Assembly: GCF_036785885.1 (NCBI RefSeq)
Contig: NC_092322.1
Coordinates: 18,746,466-18,810,465 of the forward strand
DNA length: 64,000 nt
Direction: 5' to 3'
DNA from: Coffea arabica
Lineage: Eukaryota > Streptophyta > Magnoliopsida > Gentianales > Rubiaceae
The position numbers and the translations under genes were made by a program. Positions 1-11,298 of this stretch are shown piece by piece (within the stretch, counting starts at the first letter, position 1; every line of letters starts with the position of its first letter). The notes under the pieces were generated by a model that did not search any database, had not been told where the DNA came from, and worked only from the letters and a program-made list of their open reading frames with translations.

Positions 1-239
1 TAGTCAAAATTTGTTTATTTCTTAATTTCGTATGTCAATATTTTATAAAAAAAAATCTATGGAATACAAGATTTTTTTTCCAAATGTTGAATTCAATGTC
101 ATTTAAGAAATTGAACTTTTCCAATATATAATAACAAAATAGGGAAATTGATTAATCAATTATTAGTAGTATCGATAACAAAAAAATAAACTACTATTGT
201 TGTTTATTCTTATTTTTATTTCACTACAAATAACAATTG

Positions 240-475
240 TTAACTTTTCTTTTTTATGTGGTATATAATATGTTACTTTTATTATAAGTAGTTGAGTAAC
301 TACGAACTCTTAATCAGGTGTTTTCTTTTTTGTTGAGTAACTACGAACTCTTAATAATATGTTTTCTTTTTTATGTGGTATATAATATGTTTTCTTTTTT
401 ATTATAGGTGTTTTCGTAATCAGGTGTTTTCAGAACTCTTAATATGTTGAGTAACTTTTCTTTTTTTTTTTCATT
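240..475. repeat. Patchwork of short scrambled direct repeats
   Basis: This AT-rich stretch re-uses the same words in changing order. GAGTAACTACGAACTCTTAAT occurs twice (near 294 and 335). The run TTATGTGGTATATAATATG occurs twice (near 254 and 371). CAGGTGTTTTC recurs near 316 and 421. It looks like local slippage or template switching rather than a tandem array with one period. The rest of 1-930 is plain AT-rich DNA in which I see no gene. Confidence 0.6.
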
Positions 476-1216
476 ACAAAATTTTTTAATAATAAAATTA
501 GGTGTTTGTGGCCGTATAATTATCAAATCTTTTAATCTATAAGAAATATAACTTTTTTGTTATTTATATACAAAGAATTACTAGTACATAAAATTTTAAA
601 CTGAGAGCTCACATTTGCTAACTTCTAACTTGTGTGAGTTTTCAAATAAAAAGGATTTATTCCTCTGTGATAAATGTCAATGAAAAAACAAAAATTATTG
701 TGTGCTCCTAATTAAAAAAAAAAGCAAATTTTGAATATAATTTTCTAGGAATTCGCATTTATCGGAGCTAATTTACAGTAAAGCCAAAAGCCTACTAGTT
801 CGGTTAAGATTTATTGCCCCAAATTATTATCAAATATTGATGGCAATATTATGGGATCTTTTTTTTTCTAGTTGTGATGAATTTAGAGCCTTAAGTAGTA
901 AAATTTGTAGAAATTTGCATTGCAAATTGTAAATCATTTTATAATTTGCAGTGAAATCATAAAGCAAGGGAAAATGGCATTACAACTGAAGCAAAAAGAA
1001 AAATTTTTTAGGCAAAATCTAGATTCCTGTTGTTGGAAAGAACCTTCATATGGTAAATAGTGAATTTTGGCTCCAGGCATTGCACTCGCATGATGAAGCA
1101 CGCACGGCTTGTAACTTATGATTATTGTTTGAGCAACCTTTTTATGTAAAATTGCAGCTTGCTCAAGCTCACTGGACAAGGAACCTTCTTTGGTCATTGT
1201 TGCCTGGGCGGTTACT

Positions 1217-1750
1217 TGTGAAATGCAAGGTATATATAACCTCGCATTTGTGAAATGCGAGCTCATATACCTCGCATTTCACAAATGCGAGGTCTGCTTG
1301 TAATTTTTTTTTTTTTTTGAATTTCGGTGGTGGAAAAATTCAGGGAGACTTCGCATTCAGCAAATGCGAGCTCAAAGAGCTCGCATTTGCTGAATGCGAA
1401 GACCCCAAGGACAGAAAACCATACACAAAATACTCCCTTTGTAGAATTTTTTTAAAAATCATCATAATTTTAGAAATTTCTCTGATACTTGTCTCTTAAA
1501 TGAGAAAATTCTTAAATTGTGATGAAAAAAAAAAGTTATTCTACAAAGGGGGTAATTTTTGAAGTTGATTCCGGACTTGTGATCTTCGCATTTGTGAAAT
1601 GCGAGTTCAGATACCTCGCATTTCACAAATGCGAGGTAAGTGTTTCCAGAAAAAAAGAAAAATAAGATCGCATTCTCCAAATGCGAGCTTATTAAGGTCA
1701 CATTCTCCAAATTCGAGCTTAATAAGCTCGCATTAGGAGAATGCGAGATT
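1217..1750. repeat. Fold-back cluster of TCGCATTT..AAATGCGA hairpins
   Basis: Several inverted repeats are built on the same core. At 1240-1292 two mutually reverse-complementary palindromic words face each other. At 1349-1373 and 1377-1401 a perfect 25-bp inverted repeat is separated by only AAA. Arms at 1586-1605 and 1615-1634 are perfect over 20 bp with a 9-nt loop. At 1666-1747 a degenerate CATTCTCC version occurs. Between them, 1434-1480 and 1502-1553 form a longer imperfect inverted repeat around CCTTTGTAGAATTTTTTT. The whole could be a fold-back transposon. The short frames crossing it are translations of the hairpins. Confidence 0.75.
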
Positions 1751-1873
1751 ATGTATTAGGGAGAATTTTTATAAGCTAGTCAGATGCAGCCAGTAATGTG
1801 CAGTAGTTCTTCTTAGTTCTTACATAGTCTCAAACATACAAGTTAATCACGTGCCATCACAACTGAAGTTCTT

Positions 1874-2142
1874 CTTAATCTTGTTGTGTACATCCTTCCT
1901 GTTTTTCTGTATGGCCCTTGACGTCCAAAGCAGTCCAGGGAGATGGTCAGTTGTTCAGAGACGTAAAAACCTCATTCAATTTTATTTTCTGTTCAAATTG
2001 CAGTATTATCATAGTTGCAGTTGCAGTATCATCATTGTTGCAAAGTATCCTTGTATCTAGATTCATGTTCTTGGAAATAATCTTAAGATGGTAAATAGTG
2101 AAGAAAATAGGCTCCAGTTTCATCACTCGCTTGGACATGGCT
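1874..2142 (+). repeat. 269-bp direct repeat, copy A (uninterrupted)
   Basis: This block is nearly identical to a second copy at 2986-3071 plus 11304-11486; I found a single base difference near 2087. It contains one TCAGA at 1955-1959, which is the unoccupied target of the LTR element that splits the second copy. The two repeats flank the receptor-kinase fragment. A short frame from about 1851 encodes a hydrophobic stretch but has no family I recognise. Confidence 0.9.
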
Positions 2143-2145
2143 GCA

Positions 2146-2715
2146 GAAAATAGAGGGTCAGACATAGCAGCCTTGACTTGGGTGATTAGGTGTAGAATTG
2201 CATATGGCACTGCCAGTGGTATAGAGTATGTTCATTCCCTCGGATCGAGCAGTAGCCATGGAAACATCAAGTCATCCAACATCTTCCTCAAGCAGTACTA
2301 TGATGCCTGCGTTTCTGAGTATTGCATAACAAGATTGGTTTCCCCCATTCCGACTTCAGACCTGATTGGTTACAAAGCACCTGAGGTGGTTGATTCCCGC
2401 AAGGTCTCCCAGAAGGCTGATGTCTATAGTTTTGGTGTCTTACTTTTGGAATTATTAACTGGTAAACAACCTAGAAACGCCCTTCAGGAAGAAGAAATCG
2501 TCCTCCCTAGATGGGTGAAATAAGTGGCTAAGGAAAGGTGGACTATTGAAGTCTTTGATCCTGAGCTTCTCAGGCATCAGAACTTCGAAGAGCAAATGGT
2601 TCAGCTGTTAAATCTTGCAATTTCTTGCACTTCTCAGCATCCTGATAGGCGAATATCCATGCATGAAATTACTGTGCAGATCAAAAATATTTCTGGAGCT
2701 CCAGTTTCAGACTGA
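2146..2715 (+). pseudogene. LRR-III receptor-like kinase C-terminal fragment
   Basis: The translation matches kinase subdomains VI to XI of the LRR-III receptor-like kinases (RKL1/RLK902 group, often annotated probable inactive receptor kinase). Readable landmarks in order are GIEYVHSLG, HGNIKSSNIFL (the HGN variant of the catalytic loop), GYKAPEV (APE motif), KADVYSFGVLLLELLTGK, LPRWVK and the C-terminal RISMHEITVQI. The DFG position reads SEYCI. A TAA stop at 2521-2523 falls inside a normally continuous WVxSVxxE segment, and the frame then resumes as VAKERWTIEVFDPELL. No LRR ectodomain, transmembrane segment or N-lobe is present. This is a 5'-truncated, stop-containing remnant. It sits between two 269-bp direct repeats. 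Confidence 0.85.
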
Positions 2716-2985
2716 ATTTATCATTAAGAATGTGGGATAGCCATCTTTTTCAGATTTTTTTTTTCAATATTGCAGTGTGAAGGAGTCATGAGGCTCATCT
2801 TGATTTAGAAGTTACCATCTGCAATTAGCTTTTCTAGGTTTATTAATTTCTTTCTCCTATTCTTTAGGCAAATTCTTCATTGCCAGAGCATTCTTGAACC
2901 ATCAGACCTCTTTGAAGATAAATCTAAGGCCTATTCCTCTTCACTATTCTCCATTCTATGGATTTTCTTGTCACTAGTTAGGGAA

Positions 2986-3071
2986 CTTAATCTTGTTGTG
3001 TACATCCTTCCTGTTTTTCTGTATGGCCCTTGACGTCCAAAGCAGTCCAGGGAGATGGTCAGTTGTTCAGA
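2986..3071 (+). repeat. 269-bp direct repeat, copy B, left part
   Basis: Identical to 1874-1959. The copy is interrupted after TCAGA (3067-3071) by the LTR element and resumes at 11299. Between the kinase fragment and this repeat (2716-2985) I see only non-coding DNA. Confidence 0.9.
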
Positions 3072-6000
3072 TGTGAGAACCCGTAACTTTTCCATTTGTT
3101 AGGTTTTATAATTTTTCTAGGCTTTCTTATATTCAATGGCTTGTTTTCTACACTTTCTGCATCCGGAAAATTTTCTAGATTATTTTTACGAGTAAATATA
3201 GTTTTTAGATGATTTTTCTAGTATCGAATAGATTTTGAGAAATTAAGAACGTATATCGGACGTGGGACCCACTAGTGCGAAAAGTTCGGAAAAATTCGGC
3301 CAATTAGGTTAAATTCCGGATACTGTGTAAAATTTATCGGGTGTTAAGAGATAAGTAGAGTGTGTGAAATGATTGATGTGAGAGAGAAAAAGAAGTGATA
3401 AGATTGCATTAATGGAGTGACAAGTGTCACACAACCATTGGTTGGACTTTGTTGGTAACTATTCACACTTTTGACTTTTGACCAAATTGAGTAAATATCT
3501 TGGAAAAATTGCTCAAAAATCACCATTTCTTCTCCTCATATGGCCGGCCCTCTCTCTCCAAAAGGAAGCAAGAAACTCTTCAAGTTTTAGCTCCAATCTT
3601 GCTCAAGGTGAACCATCCAACCATTTGATCTTGCAATTACTCCATAAAATCCCTTTAGTTAGTGATAGTGAGTGATTTGGTGAAGCTTTCTTGGAGAGCT
3701 AAGGTGTCCTACTACTTCCTCTCTCTTGTTTTCTTGGTAAGTGATGCTCAAACTTCCTCCTACACCTAATGATGCTTAAGTTATGCTTAGTAGTGATTAA
3801 AGTGCTGAAATTTCTGGTTTTTGTCTTGGTTTGAAGTGATTTGGTGAAGTTTTTCTATTTTTGAGGAATTTTCTGGTTTAATATGAATGTGATGTTGTGG
3901 TCATCTATGATGGTTGATAATGAGGGGGAATGACTCTAGTAGATGTGAATTAGTGATAATTACAACCAATTTTGGGTTTGGAATGAATTGTGAAAATATA
4001 GGGTTTCAAAACCCCTAATTCTGTCCGGTTTTGGATCATAGGGTTAGAGGCCGAATTGGACTTTGCTCAAAACATGAACGTTGTAGGTATTGATGAGTTT
4101 GAAGTACCTGCAAAATTTCAGGTCATTTGGAGTAGTGTAGAGTGAGATATGTCGTTTTTACTATTGCTGATCTGGGTTGATCAGAATGCGAAAACTGCAC
4201 TTGTAATCGGCCATTTTGACTGGAATTGGTTTGGATTTTGTTGTTCATGTCTTCTGATGAAATGTAGCTGGATGTCTTAGCTAACATATGCCTTTGGAAT
4301 TTCGGCATTTGGACCTGTATAGACTGAGTTGTGTTCATTACAGAATTGTGTGATTTGTAAACCTGCAATTACGGTTCAGGTTGTGGTATTCTGCATTTTT
4401 GACCTAGTTGTGCTAGGATTTGGACTGAGTGGCCTTCTACATTGCTGTAGCCCTGGTTCTTAGCTTCGAAATGGTGGGTCTTACACCCTCATCCGATAAG
4501 CGTAGCGCATTTTGTGTCATTACCGCAAAAGTATGACGAAAACTATTTTTTTGTTAAGGTCTAAGCTAATGCCATTTCTTAATTTCTGGTTTGCTATGAT
4601 GCTTATTTATGCATATGAAACCCTATTAGGGTTAAAATTGGTATGGCTTTATGACTCGTTATCGAGTCTCCATGTACTTGTTTGCATGTTTAGGGCTTAC
4701 TCTTATTCCGGTCATTTCCTAGCTAACTTTTGTACTTGTACTGCTTTGAGCCTAGTGAACGGCTTTTGGGAAATGAAATGACTTTTGTGTGAAATGTTGG
4801 GACTGATTTGAGGATAATGAAGCCTTAATGGCTGGAAAAGTAAGAATTTTAGGGGAGGTACTGCCCGATTTTTCTAGGCCGTTTGGTTCCTTTAAGTTGG
4901 ATTCGCCTTTTGGTGGAAATGAAAGGCTTTTGGGTTGTTTGCGCCTAAGTCTTCATGTTACCTTTTTGTTTCCAAGAAAATCATGTTTTCCACCCTGGCA
5001 TTAGTAATTATTTGGCGAGGCATACGACTGGTAGTCGAGCCTCATGTGCATTGTGTTTACTCGATTATGGATGTGAAACCTTCAATTGGTTTACTTTGAT
5101 TATTTTAGGGTTTCTTGGCGATTAAGGCCAATCTGAAGTGAAAACTTTTGAAGTTGAGTCGGTGAGTGTACCACTCCCCTCCATTGCTGTTTAACTTGAT
5201 TTCTGCTCTGCCATCTGTTTAATTTGTTTGAGACGAGGGTGTACTTTATCACACTCGTTCTCTTGTCTGTTCATATGCCAATTTTGAGTGCCTATCTGAA
5301 TCTGCCGTCTGAATCTGCTATCTGAATCTGCTATTCTGTATCTGTATCTGAATCTGTTATCTGTATCTGCATCTGTTCGGATTTCTATGACCTATGAGCT
5401 CAATCCTGTGGCTAAGTTATTCGAGTCGGGCCGGCAAGGGCCTGGACGATTAGATAACGAACCACAGTAGTCTGTTCGGGGATTTTGGGTATTGAGACCC
5501 TTGATTCCGGTATACTCGAGTATTACCATTTCTGTTCAGTTACGGTGAGCGGGCCCGGTAAAGGGGTGTTTGGTGGATGGAATTCGGTGTAAAGAGGGGT
5601 CTACGGACGCGTTGGTTCTATATACGTTGACGGAGAGTCAACCGGTTTGGATCAAGTACTGCGCTGGGAAATTTGGCTCCTGAGAGCCACCCGTATCCTT
5701 CTGATTTGAATCCTTGGTTCTATTGCTTTACCTCTGACATGTGTACCTGATTTGTTAAATGTGAAATGCCATGATTTTAATGCTATCTGTTTGGTACCTC
5801 ATTGAGCGCAAGCTCACCCCTTTCTGTCCCTTTTGTTTTCCTTACAGGAAAATAAACACTTTTGGTCTGGATTTGACAAATGGCTGCCAAATTGAGCTAG
5901 TGGAACATATCTTTTGTATAGCTCATGTATTAAAACCCTAAGTGTACTTTTGGGGCGTTTTCTCTTTTGATTTGGCAAACCGTGTATATGTATCAACTTT

Positions 6001-6282
6001 TGAAAACTTTTGTATGTCATTCTGATTTGTAATCGCTAAAGTTCAGATGTGAAAGTTTGTTAGCTTTTCGGTTGGGTTCTGACGGGTCGGTTGCTATTCA
6101 TGGCCGACTCTGGATTTCATTTCTTTATTTTGGGTCATTTTACCATTTTGACTTGTTTACGCTCGTTTGTAAGTCCGGAATGAAGCAGATAGCTCTAATC
6201 TGATCCGTAGTCCTGGCGAGAGCTGGGCAGGCAGTCCGCTAACCCCTTTGGTTCGCCTTAGGGGAAAAGTGGGGCTGTCACA
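3072..6282 (+). repeat. 5' LTR of the TR-GAG element
   Basis: 3211 bp, beginning TGTGAGAACCCG and ending GGGGCTGTCACA. An imperfect TATCTG/TCTGAA hexamer run lies near 5286-5370. Small open frames at about 3478-3675 and 4512-4781 occur in both LTRs only because the LTRs are near-identical. I do not regard them as genes. Confidence 0.95.
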
Positions 6283-6284
6283 AG

Positions 6285-6300
6285 TGGTATCAGAGCCACT
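6285..6300 (+). other. Primer binding site (tRNA-iMet type)
   Basis: TGGTATCAGAGC starts three bases inside the 5' LTR. It is the standard complement of the 3' end of plant initiator methionine tRNA and would prime minus-strand cDNA synthesis. Confidence 0.92.
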
Positions 6301-6803
6301 TCGCGTGGTCTCTGCGCGGAGTGAGACTGGGCCAAGTGGTGTTGTGGTCCTAATTTCATGAATATGTCTAAGTGCTCGTTTGAGCGTAAGTTATGAACCG
6401 GGCATGTGATAAGTGTACGAATCATTATCATGGGACTCGAGGAAGCTAGGTATGTATGTCGGGTAGGAATCCTTAATAAAGATGGTTTACTCTTGGGACC
6501 GGCCGGCTCGAGTTGTGAATTATCTTAGATGGGATTCTTGCGCCCGGATACGAAAGATATGAGGACCTAGGTTAGAAAGGATTTGGTGAACTAGAAAGGC
6601 CATTCCTTGGTGGATCGTCTATGTTTGTACTTGACTTAACTGGCTGTATATATGTGTGTGGCTTAATTTTGACCGACTTGTATATATATGATTTGATCTT
6701 GTTTGGAATGTATAAATGTGTGTTATCATAAAAGTTTTGAGTGTTACTTACATGCATCGTGCTTATTTTGGTTTAGTATTATTGCCTAGACCAAGTAAAA
6801 CTC

Positions 6804-8027
6804 ATGGAAGGTACACGGAGTGGTCGGGGACGTGGGCGCGGAACTAGACAACCCACACCGGTTAGGGGTACGGGGGAAACCTCTACTGGACCCAATCTGG
6901 AACCGCAAGTAAACCCTAATGTGCAAATAGCTGCTGCTATGCAGCAAATGACAGACTTGCTAGCACAAGTGGTGCAGCAACAGGGCCAAAACCCAAACCC
7001 TAACCCTGGAAACCCTGGTAACCATATCGAGAGCGAAGACACAGCTCTCGAACGATTCCAAAAGTTCGCTCCGCCAAAGTTTGTTGGGGGACCTGACCCA
7101 GACGTTGCCGAAAGATGGCTTGAAAAGATGGTGGATATATTTGCAGCCCTACACTACTCTGACGAACGGCAGGTGACTTTTGCCGTGTTCCAGCTTGAGG
7201 GGGCAACCCGTTCCTGGTGGAACGTAATTCGGCAGAAGTGGGAACGAGAACAGACACCTAGGACTTGGGTGAACTTTATCAGAGAGTTCAATGCGAAGTT
7301 TTTTCCTCCTCTAGTTCAGGAGAGGAAGGAAGACGAGTTCATTCGACTCCGCCAAGGAGCTCAAACTGTGGCGGAGTATGAGAGTCAATTCACCCGCCTA
7401 TCCAAATTTGCGCCCGAACTCATCATGACCGAGCAGCGGCGAATAAGGCGTTTTGTCCAGGGTTTGAACGTAGAAATTCAAAAAGATCTGGCGGTAGCCC
7501 AACTTAATGCCTTTAGTGATGCGGTGGAAAAAGCTCAGCGCGTTGAAACTGCAGGGTTACAAGTTAGAAACTTCCAAGCAAGAAAAAGGGGTTTTCCGGG
7601 GAGCAGCTCAGAACAAGCGGATAATAGTACAATCTCTAAAGTTCGCAAGGGAAACGGGAAAATACGGCAACCAGGGGTGTCGCGTGATGTCCCTCAAGGA
7701 GGACTGGTCTCTGCTACTCGTGGTCCCTGTGGATATTGCGGAGGGCCTAGTCATACGGAAACAAATTGCTGGAAGAAAGAAGGAAAATGCTTGCGCTGTG
7801 GAAGCGCTGAACATCGGATTGCTAACTGTCCAGCTCGCCTGCGCGAGCGGAGAGGGACTCTGCCACCAACCAAGCCCAATTCTCAGCAACCCGCCAAGAG
7901 CAACCCTGGACAGACGAAAGGAGAAGGGACGGGATCGAAGGCACCAGCTCGAGTATATTCTTTAGAGCAGCATCAGGTCCCTGACTCGTCTGAGGATGGA
8001 GAAGGTATGGTCCGTTGGGTACTTTAG
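6804..8027 (+). CDS. Retrotransposon Gag polyprotein, 407 aa
   Basis: Nucleocapsid/capsid protein of the LTR element, expected to package the element RNA into cytoplasmic virus-like particles. The start ATG follows the primer site by about 500 bases of leader. Residues about 1-85 are low-complexity and basic (GRGRGRG), then Q-rich. Residues about 85-245 form a retrotrans_gag domain (APPKFVGG, W-rich core with SWW, FFPP, YESQFTRLSKFAP, RFVQGL). Two CCHC zinc knuckles follow, C309-C312-H317-C322 and C329-C332-H337-C342. The tail is basic and ends just before the polypurine tract. The frame is uninterrupted and no polymerase frame follows in any phase. Intactness of gag alone fits selection on gag in a non-autonomous element, or simply youth. 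Confidence 0.93.
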   Translation: MEGTRSGRGRGRGTRQPTPVRGTGETSTGPNLEPQVNPNVQIAAAMQQMTDLLAQVVQQQGQNPNPNPGNPGNHIESEDTALERFQKFAPPKFVGGPDPDVAERWLEKMVDIFAALHYSDERQVTFAVFQLEGATRSWWNVIRQKWEREQTPRTWVNFIREFNAKFFPPLVQERKEDEFIRLRQGAQTVAEYESQFTRLSKFAPELIMTEQRRIRRFVQGLNVEIQKDLAVAQLNAFSDAVEKAQRVETAGLQVRNFQARKRGFPGSSSEQADNSTISKVRKGNGKIRQPGVSRDVPQGGLVSATRGPCGYCGGPSHTETNCWKKEGKCLRCGSAEHRIANCPARLRERRGTLPPTKPNSQQPAKSNPGQTKGEGTGSKAPARVYSLEQHQVPDSSEDGEGMVRWVL

Positions 8028-8071
8028 ATTTGATAGATTCCGTTGATAAGAAAATTTCGAGGGCGAAATTT

Positions 8072-8088
8072 CTTTAAGGGGGAGAGAG
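8072..8088 (+). other. Polypurine tract
   Basis: The purine-rich run AAGGGGGAGAGAG directly abuts the 3' LTR start at 8089. It is the expected plus-strand primer for an LTR retrotransposon. Confidence 0.88.
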
Positions 8089-11000
8089 TGTGAGAACCCG
8101 TAACTTTTCCATTTGTTAGGTTTTATAATTTTTCTAGGCTTTCTTATACTCAATGGCTTGTTTTCTACACTTTCTGCATCCGAAAAATTTTCTAGATTAT
8201 TTTTACGAGTAAATATAGTTTTTAGATGATTTTTCTAGTATCGAATAGATTTTGAGAAATTAAGAACGTATATCGGACGTGGGACCCACTAGTGCGAAAA
8301 GTTCGAAAAAATTCGGCCAATTAGGTTAAATTTCGGATACTGTGTAAAATTTATCGGGTGTTAAGAGATAAGTAGAGTGTGTGAAATGATTGATGTGAGA
8401 GAGAAAAAGAAGTGATAAGATTGCATTAATGGAGTGACAAGTGTCACACAACCATTGGTTGGACTTTGTTGGCAACTATTCACACTTTTGACTTTTGACC
8501 AAATTGAGTAAATATCTTGAAAAAATTGCTCAAAAATCACCATTTCTTCTCCTCATATGGCCGGCCCTCTCTCTCCAAAAGGAAGCAAGAAACTCTTCAA
8601 GTTTTAGCTCCAATCTTGCTCAAGGTGAACCATCCAACCATTTGATCTTGCAATTACTCCATAAAATCCCTTTAGTTAGTGATAGTGAGTGATTTGGTGA
8701 AGTTTTCTTGGAGAGCTAAGGTGTCCTACTACTTCCTCTCTCTTGTTTTCTTGGTAAGTGATGCTCAAACTTCCTCCTACACCTAATGATGCTTAAGTTA
8801 TGCTTAGTAGTGATTAAAGTGCTGAAATTTCTGGTTTTTATCTTGGTTTGAAGTGATTTGGTGAAGTTTTTCTATTTTTGAGGAATTTTCTGGTTTAATA
8901 TGAATGTGATGTTGTGGTCATCTATGATGGTTGATAATGAGGGGGAATGACTCTAGTAGATGTGAATTAGTGATAATTACAACCAATTTTGGGTTTGGAA
9001 TGAATTGTGAAAATATAGGGTTTCAAAACCCCTAATTCTGTCCGGTTTTGGATCATAGGGTTAGAGGCCGAATTGGACTTTACTCAAAACATGAACGTTG
9101 TAGGTATTGATGAGTTTGAAGTACCTGCAAAATTTCAGGTCATTTGGAGTAGTGTAGAGTGAGATATGTCGTTTTTACTATTGCTGATCTGGGTTGATCA
9201 GAATGCGAAAACTGCACTTGTAATCGGCCATTTTGACTGGAATTGGTTTGGATTTTGTTGTTCGTGTCTTCTGATGAAATGTAGCTGGATGTCTTAGCTA
9301 ACATATGCCTTTAGAATTTCGGCATTTGGACCTGTATAGACTGAGTTGTGTTCATTACAGCATTGTGTGATTTGTAAACCTGCAATTACGGTTCAGGTTG
9401 TGGTATTCTGCATTTTTGACCTAGTTGTGCTAGGATTTGGACTGAGTGGCCTTCTACATTGCTGTAGCCCTGGTTCTTAGCTTCGAAATGGTGGGTCTTA
9501 CACCCTCATCCGATAAGCGTAGCGCATTTTGTGTCATTACCGCAAAAGTATGACGAAAACTATTTTTTTGTTAAGGCCTAAGCTAATGCCATTTCTTAAT
9601 TTCTGGTTTGCTATGATGCTTATTTATGCATATGAAACCCTATTAGGGTTAAAATTGGTATGGCTTTATGACTCGTTATCGAGTCTCCATGTACTTGTTT
9701 GCATGTTTAGGGCTTACTCTTATTCCGGTCATTTCCTAGCTAACTTTTGTACTTGTACTGCTTTGAGCCTAGTGAACGGCTTTTGGGAAATGAAATGACT
9801 TTTGTGTGAAATGTTGGGACTGATTTGAGGATAATGAAGCCTTAATGGCTGGAAAAGTAAGAATTTTAGGGGAGGTGCTGCCCGATTTTTCTAGGCCGTT
9901 TGGTTCCTTTAAGTTGGATTCGCCTTTTGGTGGAAATGAAAGGCTTTTGGGTTGTTTGCGCCTAAGTCTTCATGTTACCTTTTTGTTTCCAAGAAAATCA
10001 TGTTTTCCACCCTGGCATTAGTAATTATTTGGCGAGGCATACGACTGGTAGTCGAGCCTCATGTGCATTGTGTTTACTCGATTATGGATGTGAAACCTTC
10101 AATTGGTTTACTTTGATTATTTTAGGGTTTCTTGGCGATTAAGGCCAATCTGAAGTGAAAACTTTTGAAGTTGAGCCGGTGAGTGTACCACTCCCCTCCA
10201 TTGCTGTTTAACTTGATTTCTGCTCTGCCATCTGTTTAATTTGTTTGAGACGAGGGTGTACTTTATCACACTCGTTCTCTTGTCTGTTCATATGCCAATT
10301 TTGAGTGCCTATCTGAATCTGCCGTCTGAATCTGCTATCTGAATCTGCTATTCTGTATCTGTATCTGAATCTGTTATCTGTATCTGCATCTGTTCGGATT
10401 TCTATGACCTATGAGCTCAATCCTGTGGCTAAGTTATTCGAGTCGGGCCGGCAAGGGTGTGGACGATTAGATAACGAACCACAGTAGTCTGTTCGGGGAT
10501 TTTGGGTATTGAGACCCTTGATTCCGGTATACTCGAGTATTACCATTTCTGTTCAGTTACGGTGAGCGGGCCCGGTAAAGGGGTGTTTGGTGGATGGAAT
10601 TCGGTGTAAAGAGGGGTCTACGGACGCGTTGGTTCTATATACGTTGACGGAGAGTCAACCGGTTTGGATCAAATACTGCGCTGGGAAATTTGGCTCCTGA
10701 GAGCCACCCGTATCCTTCTGATTTGAATCCTTGGTTCTATTGCTTTACCTCTTACATGTGTACCTGATTTGTTAAATGTGAAATGCCATGATTTTAATGC
10801 TATCTGTTTGGTACCTCATTGAGCGCAAGCTCACCCCTTTCTGTCCCTTTTGTTTTCCTTACAGGAAAATAAACACTTTGGTCTGGATTTGACAAATGGC
10901 TGCCAAATTGAGCTAGTGGAACATATCTTTTGTATAGCTCATGTATTAAAACCCTAAGTGTACTTTTGGGGCGTTTTCTCTTTTGATTTGGCAAACCGTG

Positions 11001-11298
11001 TATATGTATCAACTTTTGAAAACTTTTGTATGTCATTCTGATTTGTAATCGCTAAAGTTCAGATGTGAAAGTTTGTTAGCTTTTCGGTTGGGTTCTGACG
11101 GGTCGGTTGCTATTCATGGCCGACTCCGGATTTCATTTCTTTATTTTGGGTCATTTTACCATTTTGACTTGTTTACGCTCGTTTGTAAGTCCGGAATGAA
11201 GCAGATAGCTCTAATCTGATCCGTAGTCCTGGCGAGAGTTGGGCAGGCAGTCCGCTAACCCCTTTGGTTCGCCTTAGGGGAAAAGTGGGGCTGTCACA
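8089..11298 (+). repeat. 3' LTR of the TR-GAG element
   Basis: 3210 bp and collinear with 3072-6282. One 1-bp length difference (CACTTTTGG versus CACTTTGG) and about 22 substitutions were seen, mostly transitions. It ends at 11298 and is followed by the TCAGA target duplication. Confidence 0.95.

Larger units (their letters stand above)
3072..11298 (+). mobile_element. Gag-only LTR retrotransposon (TR-GAG type), 8227 bp
   Basis: A complete element bounded by TG..CA long terminal repeats and a perfect 5-bp target duplication, TCAGA (3067-3071 and 11299-11303). It has 3.2-kb LTRs, an initiator-Met-tRNA primer binding site, a 407-aa gag frame and a polypurine tract. The 1.8-kb interior has room for gag only: there is no protease, reverse transcriptase, RNase H or integrase. 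This matches the non-autonomous TR-GAG class known in plants, which must borrow enzymes from an autonomous relative. Long LTRs and the Met-tRNA primer site suggest a Ty3/gypsy relative, perhaps Tekay/Del-like (inference). The LTRs differ at only about 22-24 positions by eye, so the insertion is young. Confidence 0.93.

Noticed and set aside
1217..1750. Hairpin cluster considered as a CRISPR-like array
   Set aside because: The repeats are inverted and variable with irregular spacing and no unique spacers, and the genome is plant nuclear.
3478..4781. Open frames of 65 and 89 codons shared by both LTRs (3478-3675, 4512-4781 and their twins near 8495 and 9529)
   Set aside because: They match only because the LTRs are about 99% identical, and neither resembles a known protein.
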